A stretch of 64,000 nucleotides of DNA from Paenisporosarcina indica (GTDB taxonomy: Bacteria > Bacillota > Bacilli > Bacillales_A > Planococcaceae). This document shows positions 54,798 to 63,052 of the stretch, piece by piece; the first letter of the stretch is position 1, and each line of letters starts with the position of its first letter. The stretch covers positions 1 to 64,000 of the forward strand of contig NZ_MPTA01000005.1 of NCBI RefSeq assembly GCF_001939075.1, given 5' to 3'. The notes beneath the pieces were generated by a model. The model saw nothing but the letters and a program-made list of their open reading frames with translations. It did not search any database and had not been told where the DNA came from. A program made the translations under genes and the position numbers.

Positions 54798-56135
54798 ATG
54801 AGCCATCCTTTACATAAAATTGCGCTTGCAGCTATTCTCGGATTTTGTACAGCTGTTCCAATCGGCATATTTGCCACTCACTATACAGCAGCCCAGGATA
54901 ATTTAACTAATTCGGAATCCGCAATTCTTCAAACGCTTGATGGCGACCAGATATATAACCACATTAATACTTTATCCAAAACTCCCCGAGTTGCCGGAAC
55001 AAAGCAGGAGGATGCCGCAGCTACGTATATCAAAAAACAATTTGAATCCTATGGGTATAAAACCGAACTTCAATCGTTCACTTTCACCGATTACACAAAA
55101 CCACATACAGTTGAATTAACTTTAAATCATGTTACCAAAAGCGTAAAACCACTGGCTTTTGAATTCTCGGTGAATGGATATGCAACTGGTGAAGTGATTT
55201 CGGCTGGACTTGGAACAGTAGACGAATTACAGAATCTCGATGTAGTTGGGAAGATTGTCCTTCTGAAACGCGGAGGAATTAGCTTTGTGGAAAAAGCACG
55301 AAATGCATCCTCCAAAGGAGCTGTAGGTGTCATCATTTATAATAATGATGACAAAAAAATATTTGGCAGTCTTGGCGCAGAAAACAAGATCCATGTTCCC
55401 GCTGTTTTACTGACAAAAGCAGAAGGTGTTGTGTTGGAGAACCTGATCATCAACAAGCCAGGAACAAAAGCGACAATTAAAATTGTCGGGGCACAATCCA
55501 AAAGTAACATTTCTCAAAATGTAATAGCTACTAAGAAACCCTCTTCTCTTAACAAAACAGCAAAGAATGACGTCGTTGTCATTAGTTCACATTATGATTC
55601 GGTCGAAGGCGCACCTGGTGCAAATGACAATGCCTCGGGAACTGCCATGACGATTGAACTTGCTCGTGTCTTGAAAACTATTCCGACCGATACAGAAATT
55701 CGTTTTATTTCGTTTGGTGCAGAAGAAGCCGGATTAGTTGGTTCTACTCACTACGTCGAGAGTCTATCCAAAAACGAAATCAGTCGGATTGTTGCTAATT
55801 TTAATTTAGACATGGTAGGAAGTAAGGACTCCGGTGAATTAGTCTTGCAAACCGTTGATGATAAGCCAAATCTGGTTACCGAACTCGCACAAGAAGCTAG
55901 TAAAAAACTGAACGGCCAAGCAACACCTTTTACGCAAGGCGATAGTAGTGACCATGTACCATTTGCAAATGCCGGTATTCCAGCAGCGCTCTTTATTCAT
56001 AGTCCCCCAGAACCATGGTATCACCAGCCACAGGACACCATTGATAAAATCAGTAAAACGAAACTCCAAGATGTAGCGGAAATTGTGAGTGTAGCGGTAT
56101 GGAATCTAGTACGTATTGATTCGCAGGTTAAATAA
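54798..56135 (+). CDS. M28-family aminopeptidase with PA domain, secreted
   Basis: A 445-residue exported zinc aminopeptidase. Signal peptide (1-32), a protease-associated domain (about 110-235) and an M28 domain with metal ligands His265 (SSHYDS), Asp277 (GANDNASG), Glu309/Glu310 (FGAEEAGLVGS), Asp338 (NLDMVGS) and a final His in EPWYHQPQDT. It resembles YwaD. CTGGAGGA lies 9 bases before the ATG. Followed by a terminator. Confidence 0.92.
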   Translation: MSHPLHKIALAAILGFCTAVPIGIFATHYTAAQDNLTNSESAILQTLDGDQIYNHINTLSKTPRVAGTKQEDAAATYIKKQFESYGYKTELQSFTFTDYTKPHTVELTLNHVTKSVKPLAFEFSVNGYATGEVISAGLGTVDELQNLDVVGKIVLLKRGGISFVEKARNASSKGAVGVIIYNNDDKKIFGSLGAENKIHVPAVLLTKAEGVVLENLIINKPGTKATIKIVGAQSKSNISQNVIATKKPSSLNKTAKNDVVVISSHYDSVEGAPGANDNASGTAMTIELARVLKTIPTDTEIRFISFGAEEAGLVGSTHYVESLSKNEISRIVANFNLDMVGSKDSGELVLQTVDDKPNLVTELAQEASKKLNGQATPFTQGDSSDHVPFANAGIPAALFIHSPPEPWYHQPQDTIDKISKTKLQDVAEIVSVAVWNLVRIDSQVK

Positions 56136-56145
56136 CATCTAAATA

Positions 56146-56176
56146 TGACCGTTGTTAAAATGACGGTCACTCTTTT
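56146..56176 (+). terminator. Terminator of the M28 peptidase gene
   Basis: TGACCGT and ACGGTCA arms, 10-base loop, then CTCTTTTATTTTTTG. Eleven bases past the stop. Confidence 0.8.
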
Positions 56177-56192
56177 ATTTTTTGTGTGATTC

Positions 56193-56255
56193 CTACGTGA
56201 ATGGTGATTTTTACTACGTCACCTTCGTTTTTTCCTACGTGGACCCTGATTATTA
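56193..56255. repeat. Three-copy 21-bp phased array, core CTACGTG
   Basis: CTACGT starts at 56193, 56214 and 56235, an exact 21-base period; the core is TCCTACGTGA in copy 1, TACTACGTCA in copy 2 and TCCTACGTGG in copy 3. Spacers are T-rich. It lies between the M28 terminator and the NUDIX gene. A 9-bp dyad ATTACAACT/AGTTGTAAT (56252-56292) follows directly. Confidence 0.7.
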
Positions 56256-56378
56256 CAACTGAGCCATCGCTCACCTATGGAGTAGTTGTAATGATTTCAG
56301 TAAAAAGAAGGAATCCCACTTTTTGTTAACGAATACAATACTATGAAAACTATTTGTAGTGTAAAGGGAGTTTGAGAA

Positions 56379-56852
56379 ATGAATGTTGTTGACCCCTCTC
56401 TAGAATTTATCGAATTCATACATATACAAGAAGATGAATTACCTGCATATGAAACTTTGGCAGGTTCCTATGCCATCATTCAAGTTGAACATAACACTCT
56501 TTTTGCATTTAATCGCTTTCGAAAACGTTGGGAGTTACCTGCTGGCAAAAGAGAACTGAATGAATCTCCTAAAGAATGTGCCAGTCGTGAATTGTTTGAA
56601 GAAACGGGTCAAAGAGTTGATCATTTAGCATTTCAAGGATTGGCCAAAATCCGAAATCTAGAAACTCAATTTGTAAAATACAATCCAATTTACTTATGTA
56701 ACGTCGATCAGTTAACTGCATTTATTCCGAATGATGAAATCGAGCAAATCACATTGTGGGATCTTTCTGAAGATATTGGAACGGTGGATCAAGTAGATTT
56801 GCAAATATTGATGGCAACATTAAGAGAAAGCCATTTAGTTCTAGATACCTAA
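56379..56852 (+). CDS. NUDIX hydrolase
   Basis: A 157-residue NUDIX protein with a complete NUDIX box at 56-78 (starts GKRELNES and ends RELFEETGQ), which supplies the metal-binding Glu residues. It hydrolyses a nucleoside-diphosphate-linked compound of unknown identity. AAAGGGAG lies about 10 bases before the ATG. A 47-residue gene follows 23 bases later. Confidence 0.87.
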   Translation: MNVVDPSLEFIEFIHIQEDELPAYETLAGSYAIIQVEHNTLFAFNRFRKRWELPAGKRELNESPKECASRELFEETGQRVDHLAFQGLAKIRNLETQFVKYNPIYLCNVDQLTAFIPNDEIEQITLWDLSEDIGTVDQVDLQILMATLRESHLVLDT

Positions 56853-56875
56853 CTGCGTTTCAATGTAAAGGGGCA

Positions 56876-57019
56876 ATGGGCTTGGGCAATCTTGAAAAAG
56901 AATATCCAGTGTTGAGAGAAGACCGTAGACATAGAGAGAGTAAAAACAATAATACCAAATCACTAATTATTTTAGGTGTGGTAGTGATAGGTATAATAAT
57001 TAGGATATTTATGAATTAA
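56876..57019 (+). CDS. Small single-span membrane protein, 47 residues
   Basis: An ATG at 56876 directly follows AAAGGGG; a TTG at 56882 has better spacing and may be the true start. The protein has a charged N-terminal half (LREDRRHRESKNNNTK), then a single membrane span (SLIILGVVVIGIIIRIF) and ends in MN. It follows the NUDIX gene by 23 bases and precedes the RNA-ligase-like gene by 28 bases, so it may be part of one message. No homologue recognised. Confidence 0.55.
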   Translation: MGLGNLEKEYPVLREDRRHRESKNNNTKSLIILGVVVIGIIIRIFMN

Positions 57020-57047
57020 TACTATTCAATGATATGGAAGTGAAATT

Positions 57048-57596
57048 ATGTATGCCATTGTAGCTCATTTTGACCGTGAGACTGAATTAATTATCAAGAA
57101 AGTTTGGTCTGATTTAAGTACTCATTCCATATCCAAGTACGCTGAAGAAATTCCGGATAGACGCCCACATATAACGTTAGCCAGTTACAAAAATTTGAGT
57201 TTGGAGCAATTTATTCCTGTATTTGACGACTTTTATCAATCACAATCAAAACTTCCTCTTACATTAAATGTTTTAGGTACTTTTTTCAATTCAAGTGCTT
57301 TATTTCTAACGCCAACACCTTCCTTACAGCTAGTGAACTTTCATACACAACATCATAAGCATTTTAATCAGTATAATGATAATCCAAACTCTCTCTACCT
57401 CCCAGATCGCTGGATTCCTCATTGTACGATTGCCAATAGATTAAGCACTGATAAGTTAGAAGAAGCGTATACCTTTTGTTCGAAAAACTTACCAATCATT
57501 CATGCTCATATTGAAGAGGTAACAATCATTACCACGATTATGGAAAATAACCATTGTGTTAGTGCACCGACCGTTCACTCAGTTTCATTAAATTGA
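57048..57596 (+). CDS. 2'-5' RNA ligase/2H phosphoesterase family protein
   Basis: A 182-residue protein with the two HxT motifs of 2H phosphoesterases: HITLASY (41-43) and HCTIAN (125-127), about 80 residues apart as expected. It resembles YjcG/LigT-type enzymes acting on 2',3'-cyclic or 2'-5' nucleotide bonds. Weak ribosome binding site (GGAAGTG) before the ATG. Confidence 0.85.
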   Translation: MYAIVAHFDRETELIIKKVWSDLSTHSISKYAEEIPDRRPHITLASYKNLSLEQFIPVFDDFYQSQSKLPLTLNVLGTFFNSSALFLTPTPSLQLVNFHTQHHKHFNQYNDNPNSLYLPDRWIPHCTIANRLSTDKLEEAYTFCSKNLPIIHAHIEEVTIITTIMENNHCVSAPTVHSVSLN

Positions 57597-57633
57597 GTAA
57601 ATCATTTAGACATCCGATAGGTGGCGTTACATT

Positions 57634-58101
57634 TTGTCTCAGCAAAATTTCAGGTTTCTTCCTTTTGATACTATTAGAGGTGAAGAAATAGATTTAATCA
57701 TCGAACGAAAATTCCCCGAATGTAAAGCAAAGGGCTATGTCCCTGCTTATTGGTATGCAATTAATCTTTCTGGGAGTGAACAAACCATTGGCACGATTGA
57801 TCTCCGAATAGGAAGTACTGAACACACTTACTATGATGGAAACATTGGGTATGCCGTTGATTCAAAGTATCGAGGAAATCATTATGCTGCCAAAGCGTGT
57901 AATTTGATCAAACAAGTAGCACTTGCCCATGGCATTCATGAGTTGCTTATTACGTGTAACCCAGAAAATACGGCATCACATAAAACATGCACTAGAATTG
58001 GAGCAGAATACATAGAAACAGTCGATTTACCTGCAGAAAACGATATGTACCTGGAAGGTGAACGGCGAAAGTGCATTTACAAATGGAGGATTCCAGTATG
58101 A
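57634..58101 (+). CDS. GNAT-family N-acetyltransferase
   Basis: A 155-residue GNAT protein: TIGTIDLRIG, NIGYAVDSKYRGNHYAAKAC (acetyl-CoA loop) and ITCNPENTASHKTC at the C-terminus. TTG start at 57634 with AGGTGG about 10 bases upstream. It overlaps the following NUDIX gene by 4 bases (ATGA), so they form an operon. Confidence 0.85.
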   Translation: MSQQNFRFLPFDTIRGEEIDLIIERKFPECKAKGYVPAYWYAINLSGSEQTIGTIDLRIGSTEHTYYDGNIGYAVDSKYRGNHYAAKACNLIKQVALAHGIHELLITCNPENTASHKTCTRIGAEYIETVDLPAENDMYLEGERRKCIYKWRIPV

Positions 58102-58606
58102 CGACAGTGTACGCAAACTGGGGACAATCCCGGGTAAAATTAACTTGGAATCCCCTTCTCCAGCCACCTCGATCCGAATTCATAACAAGTGCTCATGGAT
58201 TTTGTTTTCATGAAAAAAATTGCTGTTAGTGGATATAAATAGCCGAGGGTGGGGTTTTCCTGGTGGGCATGTTGAGACCAATGAGTCACCTTTGGAGTGT
58301 GTGAAGCGTGAAGTACTGGAGGAAGCATGTGTTGAAGGGGATTGTCATTACCTTGGATATGTCGAGGTAAACCATAGTGAAAATCCAGCTTGGAATAGTG
58401 ACAGTCCCTACCCTTTAATCGGTTACCAGGTCCTCTATCGTATGGACATTACACGCATACTTCCCTTCCATGCAATTTTCGAATCGGCTCAAAGAACGTT
58501 CATTGATCCGAGAGAAGTAAACCTACTAACTAGAGACTGGCATGAGGTGTATGAAGCAATTTTGCAGAGTGCGTTGTTGCAAGTGAATACTAACGGGAAA
58601 ACTTAA
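58098..58606 (+). pseudogene. NUDIX hydrolase gene broken by a -1 frameshift at A7
   Basis: The ATG at 58098 overlaps the GNAT stop and opens a frame (MTTVYANWGQSRVKLTWNPL then AHGFCFHEKN) that hits a stop after the A7 run at 58213-58219. The rest continues in the -1 frame from 58220 with WGFPGGHVETNESPLECVKR and EVLEEACVEG, a complete NUDIX box. One more A would restore an unbroken protein of about 168 residues. The downstream frame has a TTG at 58220 but no ribosome binding site. Either a real mutation, slippage-dependent expression, or a homopolymer undercall. Confidence 0.75.
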
Positions 58607-58764
58607 CGAAGTAAAAAATGTATTATGAGTAAAGGCAGGTTAGTTGAACAAGAAATTAAGCAGGGTGGGATTAATTTAAATCGATGACGATTAAGAAGTG
58701 ATTGTGTGATAATAATGCTTCACACAACCCTCCTATTTAGTTTCTGTATTTATTGTTTCCGATA

Positions 58765-59886
58765 TTAGCGCGCTACATTAAACCAACCATCTATTTCTAA
58801 AATTAGTTTCCATAAAGGTGTTGGAATAACCGCTTGTTGCTGATGTTCTACTTGTAATTTCTGCACAATTTGTTCAGCTTGTCCACTTTGCACTTTTTCT
58901 ACCCAGTGCGGATCAACGACTAATGCGCGCCCAATTGCGACGAAATCCGTTTGTCCTTTTTCTAGTACAAGTGCGGCATCATTTGCTGTGTGAACACTTC
59001 CCACACCGATTAGTGGTACACGACCATCAATAAAGGCAGCGATTTCTTCAGTACGTGATTTATCACTAACCATTCCGCGACGTGGTTTTGCCCAAGCATC
59101 TGTAGTGGCGATGTGTACATAATCTATGTCCGCTTTAATTAATGCTTCAAGTAAATCAAATGTTTCAACCATTGTAATACCTGGAGTTTCTGGTTCTTCT
59201 GGTGAGAAGCGGTATCCGACTAAAAATGGCTTTGTCGCATGTTCAGCGATTACTTTTTTCACTTCTGCAATTAGCGCTAACGGGAAGGCTAATGCAGCTC
59301 CCCATTCATCTAAACGACGATTGGAGTGAGGAGATACAAATTGTTGAATTAAATAGCCGCTTGCTCCGTGTAATTCAATACCGTCAAAACCAGCTTCGAT
59401 TGAACGTCGTGTTGCTTCACCAAAGTCACGAACAATTGCCTCTACTTCTTCTGATGTTAATTCGCGAGGTGATTGATGAATCTTATAAAATCCTCTATCC
59501 TCTAACGGCGAAATAGAACCTGCGCTTACTGTTTCCCCGTTTGGTACTAAATGAGGTACAGCTAAACGTCCGCCATGATACAGTTGTACGATACATCTTG
59601 CTCCACCTGCATGAATTGTATCTGCTAGTTTTGTTAGTCCTGGAATCGCCCCGTCATGGTCGATTGCCATTTGACCTTCAAAGCCTTTACCGTTTTTCGT
59701 TACGTAAGCGCACGCCGTAATAATCGCGCCGACTCCGTTAGAACGTTCTTTATAATATGCGTATTCTTCATCCGAAACATAATCTTGTACATCGGCTGAA
59801 AATGTTGTCATGGGTGCCATCATGATACGGTTTCGTACAGTCACACCGCTTTTAAATGTAAAATCATTAAACAAAGTATTTTTCAT
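58765..59886 (-). CDS. NADH:flavin oxidoreductase, old-yellow-enzyme family
   Basis: A 373-residue FMN enzyme. RNRIMMAPMTTFSA at the N-terminus, CIVQLYHGGRLA, the substrate His/Asn region in GIELHGASGYLIQQF, then SPHSNRRLDEWG, and VAIGRALVVDPHWV at the FMN phosphate. It belongs to the YqiG-like branch and reduces activated C=C or nitro groups. Last gene of iclR-FMN reductase-OYE, 52 bases after the reductase, with an internal hairpin in between. A weak hairpin at 58702-58727 may end the unit. Confidence 0.9.
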   Translation of the reverse strand: MKNTLFNDFTFKSGVTVRNRIMMAPMTTFSADVQDYVSDEEYAYYKERSNGVGAIITACAYVTKNGKGFEGQMAIDHDGAIPGLTKLADTIHAGGARCIVQLYHGGRLAVPHLVPNGETVSAGSISPLEDRGFYKIHQSPRELTSEEVEAIVRDFGEATRRSIEAGFDGIELHGASGYLIQQFVSPHSNRRLDEWGAALAFPLALIAEVKKVIAEHATKPFLVGYRFSPEEPETPGITMVETFDLLEALIKADIDYVHIATTDAWAKPRRGMVSDKSRTEEIAAFIDGRVPLIGVGSVHTANDAALVLEKGQTDFVAIGRALVVDPHWVEKVQSGQAEQIVQKLQVEHQQQAVIPTPLWKLILEIDGWFNVAR

Positions 59887-59906
59887 TGTCTTCTCCTTTT
59901 AAAAAA

Positions 59907-59930
59907 CACCTCTTCAACAGAAAAGAGGTT
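59907..59930 (-). terminator. Hairpin between FMN reductase and OYE genes
   Basis: CCTCTT and AAGAGG arms with an 8-base loop, followed by a TTTTTT run on the minus strand. It likely stops part of the transcripts before the OYE gene. Confidence 0.65.
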
Positions 59931-59938
59931 TCCACATA

Positions 59939-60481
59939 TTATACGAATTGTTTCATCCAAGCTTGGAAGTTCGTTATTACTGAGTCTAAAAATTCGATTG
60001 TTGCTTGGTCTGTTAATTGACCATTTTCATCGAATTTCGTGTGTGCTGCACCAACATATACTTCATTCATTGGTAATAAAGGTGAGTTTAAGCCACTTGC
60101 GAATAAAATATCACGTAAGTGCATTTGTGCTTTTACAGAACCTAAAATGTCCATTGAAGCACCCATAATCATTGATGGCTTGCCGTTCATTACTTTGTCC
60201 ACACGGCTCATCCAGTCGATTGCGTTACCCAGTACTCCGGGAATTGTTGAGTTGTACTCTGGCGTTACCCAAAGAACTGCGTCAGCTGCTTTTACTTTTG
60301 CTTTGAAGTCTAAAACTTCATGAGGTGTATCTAACTCGATGTCTTGGTTGTACATCGGAATTGGTGCTAAGTCTAAAATTTCTAATTCAAACTGGTCAGC
60401 ATAACGCGCTTGTATGTGTTTTGCTAATTGTAAATTAAATGAATTTTTACGGATACTTCCTACGATTGCTACTACCTTCAT
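59939..60481 (-). CDS. NADPH-dependent FMN reductase
   Basis: A 180-residue flavodoxin-fold reductase: VVAIVGSIRKNSFNLQLAKH binds the FMN phosphate and TPEYNSTIPGVLGNAIDW is the family signature. It reduces FMN, quinones or azo dyes using NADPH. It follows iclR by 22 bases with GGAGGTAAC before the ATG. With the OYE enzyme it forms an electrophile- or quinone-detoxifying pair. Confidence 0.9.
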   Translation of the reverse strand: MKVVAIVGSIRKNSFNLQLAKHIQARYADQFELEILDLAPIPMYNQDIELDTPHEVLDFKAKVKAADAVLWVTPEYNSTIPGVLGNAIDWMSRVDKVMNGKPSMIMGASMDILGSVKAQMHLRDILFASGLNSPLLPMNEVYVGAAHTKFDENGQLTDQATIEFLDSVITNFQAWMKQFV

Positions 60482-60503
60482 GATGTTACCTCCAAAATTT
60501 TAC

Positions 60504-61253
60504 TTAATCGAAGAATTTCTCGATTTCTTGTGTAAGTGTTTGACTGCCGGTTTTCAACATCGACACGATGCGTTTCATGTTACTACGAGTAATTTGATCA
60601 GTAGGCGCTGCGACTGCTAAAGCCGCAATGACTTCTCTGTTACGAAAAACAGGTAGGGCAATGCAACGAATGCCAACAATTCGCTCCTCATCATCAAACG
60701 CAAAACCATCTTCACGAACCACATTTAAATGGTAACGAAAGAGCTGTGAATCTTGAAACGTGTTTTTTGTTGCTCGTTCAAGCGACATTTCTTCTAGTAA
60801 CGGCTCTAATTGTTCTACTTGTAAATTTGCTAAAATGACTTTTCCTAAGGCAGATTGATGTAATTTTGAGCGGTTGCCAATCTCTTCATCTGCAGACTTT
60901 AAAAATGGTTCATGCAGCACTTGGGTCATTACAAGATCTGTTCCGTCTCTTTTGCCAACATATGTACTCATTTTCAGTTGTTTTGTTGCCTGATGAATAG
61001 ATTGAAGTGAAGTCCAATCCATTGTCGAACGGCGCTCAAAACTTTCACAAAACATTTTATGATTAATATAAAATTGATTTTGTAATTTATAAACGTAGCC
61101 CATTTCCTCGAGTGTTGCGAGTAAACGAAAAGCTGTTGATTTATTTAAATCCAGTTCATCCGTAATTTCTTTCAATGTAATACCTTGGCTTTTTTTTACA
61201 AGTTCTAAAATGAGAAGCCCTTTTTTCAATGTCGAAACTTCATATCGTGTCAT
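60504..61253 (-). CDS. IclR-family transcriptional regulator
   Basis: A 249-residue regulator: N-terminal winged helix (LKEITDELDLNKSTAFRLLA) and the C-terminal effector domain with LHQSALGKVILA and DDEERIVGIRCIALPVF. GGTGAGG precedes the ATG. It heads the redox operon and likely controls it and itself through a 13-bp dyad 59 bases upstream. The effector is unknown. Confidence 0.92.
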   Translation of the reverse strand: MTRYEVSTLKKGLLILELVKKSQGITLKEITDELDLNKSTAFRLLATLEEMGYVYKLQNQFYINHKMFCESFERRSTMDWTSLQSIHQATKQLKMSTYVGKRDGTDLVMTQVLHEPFLKSADEEIGNRSKLHQSALGKVILANLQVEQLEPLLEEMSLERATKNTFQDSQLFRYHLNVVREDGFAFDDEERIVGIRCIALPVFRNREVIAALAVAAPTDQITRSNMKRIVSMLKTGSQTLTQEIEKFFD

Positions 61254-61275
61254 GTCCTCACCTCAGTCTTTTGTA

Positions 61276-61342
61276 AGTATAAAATTAAATTATTTGTTAT
61301 TCAAAATAATGCACTCGAGTTTCACTATTTGAAACTCGTGTG
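61276..61342 (-). promoter_or_regulatory. iclR promoter with candidate IclR operator
   Basis: On the minus strand TTGAAT (61304..61299), 17-base spacer, TATACT (61281..61276). Eight bases upstream of the -35 is a dyad at 61312-61342: CACTCGAGTTTCA and TGAAACTCGTGTG, twelve of thirteen positions paired, 5-base loop. It lies where an IclR-type activator/repressor would bind. Confidence 0.7.
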
Positions 61343-61483
61343 TATTAACCGTTTTTTATTGTTTTGCACTTACAGATAAAGGTAAGCAATCCGCAAACAG
61401 AGATGGTTTAAAGTACTGCTAAATACAGAATAAAAAATAGTTGGTTATAATGAAATTATTATTAAGGAAGGAAGTGCAAAACT

Positions 61484-62191
61484 ATGGATTTCGAAACAGT
61501 TATGCAGGAGCTTGAAGCACTTAGCAAGGAACGAACTAAAAAAATATACATATCTAATGGTGCGCATGAACCCCTTTTTGGCGTAGCTACAGGCGCTATG
61601 AAACCAATCGCAAAGAAGATAAAAATAAATCAACGTTTAGCTGAAGAACTTTATTTCACAGGTAACTACGATGCAATGTACTTTGCAGGCATTATTGCAG
61701 ACCCAAAAGCCATGACTGAGTCGGATTTTGATCGTTGGATTGATGAAGCTTATTTTTATATGCTGTCCGATTATGTGGTGGCAGTAACTTTATCAGAGTC
61801 AGATATTGCACAAGAGGTTGCTGATAAATGGATTGCAAGCGGGCAAGAACTGAGAATGTCAGCAGGCTGGAGTTGCTACTGCTGGCTTTTAGGTAATCGC
61901 AAAGATAATGAATTTGCCGAAAGCAAGATTTCCAATATGCTTGATATTGTGAAAAATACGATTCACGATTCGCCAGAACGAACGAAATCCGCTATGAATA
62001 ATTTTCTATACACCGTGGGGATTTCATATTTGCCTCACCATGAAAAGGCAGTCGAGACCGCAAAGGCAGTAGGTATAGTAGAACTTAAACGGGACAAGAA
62101 AAAAAGCAGTTTCCTAAACGCTTACGAAAGTATTCAAAAAGAAAGTGATAAAGGGAGGCTAGGTTTTAAACGCAAATATGTAAGATGTTAA
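61484..62191 (+). CDS. DNA alkylation repair protein (AlkD-like, HEAT repeat)
   Basis: A 235-residue all-helical protein resembling AlkD/AlkC-type glycosylases: VMQELEALSKERTKKIYIS, ELYFTGNYDAMYFAGIIAD and ESDFDRWIDEAYFYMLSDYV with the Trp/Asp pair, then a C-terminal Lys-rich segment. These enzymes excise 3-methyladenine and 7-methylguanine. AAGGAAG lies about 9 bases before the ATG. Monocistronic. Confidence 0.82.
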   Translation: MDFETVMQELEALSKERTKKIYISNGAHEPLFGVATGAMKPIAKKIKINQRLAEELYFTGNYDAMYFAGIIADPKAMTESDFDRWIDEAYFYMLSDYVVAVTLSESDIAQEVADKWIASGQELRMSAGWSCYCWLLGNRKDNEFAESKISNMLDIVKNTIHDSPERTKSAMNNFLYTVGISYLPHHEKAVETAKAVGIVELKRDKKKSSFLNAYESIQKESDKGRLGFKRKYVRC

Positions 62192-62262
62192 AAATTTGCT
62201 TCACAACGGTGCATTAATCCAAGTAGGATTTTTAAAGAAGCGTAGTAGCAGGATCTCATTTT

Positions 62263-62335
62263 ATGAATTACTATTTCTTTAGGTCTTTTTATCGCAATAT
62301 TCGCCGCTACTAGCAAAAGCAAGAAGAAAAAATGA
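62263..62335 (+). pseudogene. Possible broken small membrane peptide
   Basis: An ATG at 62263 is followed, one base out of frame, by SLGLFIAIFAATSKSKKKK and a stop at 62335, the pattern of a one-span peptide with a basic tail. The ATG frame itself soon stops. Flanking DNA has fragments of dispersed repeats (CTTCAC(AA)CGGTGC). Weak evidence. Confidence 0.3.
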
Positions 62336-62384
62336 ACTACTTCACGGTGCTTTAGTTTAACAAGCAATTGAAAAAACATAAGCA

Positions 62385-62416
62385 AAGGGTCAGTTCAGTG
62401 AACTGACCCTTTTTTA
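62385..62416 (+). terminator. Terminator upstream of the ECF sigma gene
   Basis: AAGGGTCAGTTCA and TGAACTGACCCTT form a perfect stem with a one-base loop, then a T run. It ends the AlkD region transcript, about 195 bases past the stop. Confidence 0.88.
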
Positions 62417-62448
62417 TATGTGTCTCATTACCTGCACTGTGTAAATTT

Positions 62449-62475
62449 TGAAACCTGAATCTTACCCGCTCCGTC
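62449..62475 (+). promoter_or_regulatory. ECF-type promoter of the sigma/anti-sigma operon
   Basis: TGAAAC (62449-62454), 17-base spacer, CGTC (62472-62475), a good ECF (sigma-M/V/X-type) promoter 37 bases upstream of the sigma gene. Probable autoregulation. Confidence 0.7.
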
Positions 62476-62512
62476 TAATGTTTACAGCTTTTCAAGGGAG
62501 GTACCGAAATGC

Positions 62513-63052
62513 ATGATGTCAAATAGAGAGAGTTCTTCTTATCACGATCAACATCATTTGTTTAATGAGTTAATTGATCAGTACGGGGAGGGCCTCATGC
62601 GGTTAGCGTATACGTATGTAAAAAACAAACAAGCAGCAGAGGATGTTGTGCAGGATGTCTTTATGCGTGCTTATGAAAAAAGGGATGATTTCAAAGGAGA
62701 ATCATCTTATAAAACTTATTTATATCGCATGACCATCAACCGTTGCTATGACCACTTAAGAAGCTGGTCATTCAAGAATGTACAAATCTCGAATAAACTC
62801 ACCTTGATTTTCCAAGGTGAGAACAACACTGAACATACCGCCATCATGAAAGATGAAAAGTTCATGCTCGGAAAAGAAATTCTGTCTTTACCTCTTAAAT
62901 ATCGCGAAGTGCTCGTTCTTTACTATTACAAGGATCTCAGCGTTGAAGAAACTGCCACTATCCTAAAATGTTCGCCCAATACAATTAAAACAAGATTAAA
63001 AAGAGCTCGTGAGAAATTGAAACTCCAACTTGAAAAGAATGGAGGATTGTAA
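62513..63052 (+). CDS. ECF-type RNA polymerase sigma factor
   Basis: A 179-residue sigma factor with region 2 (LMRLAYTYVKNKQAAEDVVQ) and region 4 (LSVEETATILKCSPNTIKTR) separated by a short linker, the two-domain ECF layout. AAGGGAGG lies upstream; the ATG at 62513 or the next ATG at 62516 is the start. The anti-sigma gene begins directly at its stop codon. The close B. subtilis relatives are SigV/SigX; the exact subgroup is not certain. Confidence 0.9.
   Translation: MMSNRESSSYHDQHHLFNELIDQYGEGLMRLAYTYVKNKQAAEDVVQDVFMRAYEKRDDFKGESSYKTYLYRMTINRCYDHLRSWSFKNVQISNKLTLIFQGENNTEHTAIMKDEKFMLGKEILSLPLKYREVLVLYYYKDLSVEETATILKCSPNTIKTRLKRAREKLKLQLEKNGGL

Noticed and set aside
58640-58657. 18-base similarity between 58640-58657 and 62352-62369
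   Set aside because: ttagttgaacaagaaatt versus ttagtttaacaagcaatt is probably part of a common Bacillales dispersed element, too short and diverged to delimit here.
62192-62384. Second small gene after alkD
   Set aside because: A membrane-peptide-like frame exists but its start is out of frame; kept only as a low-confidence remnant.
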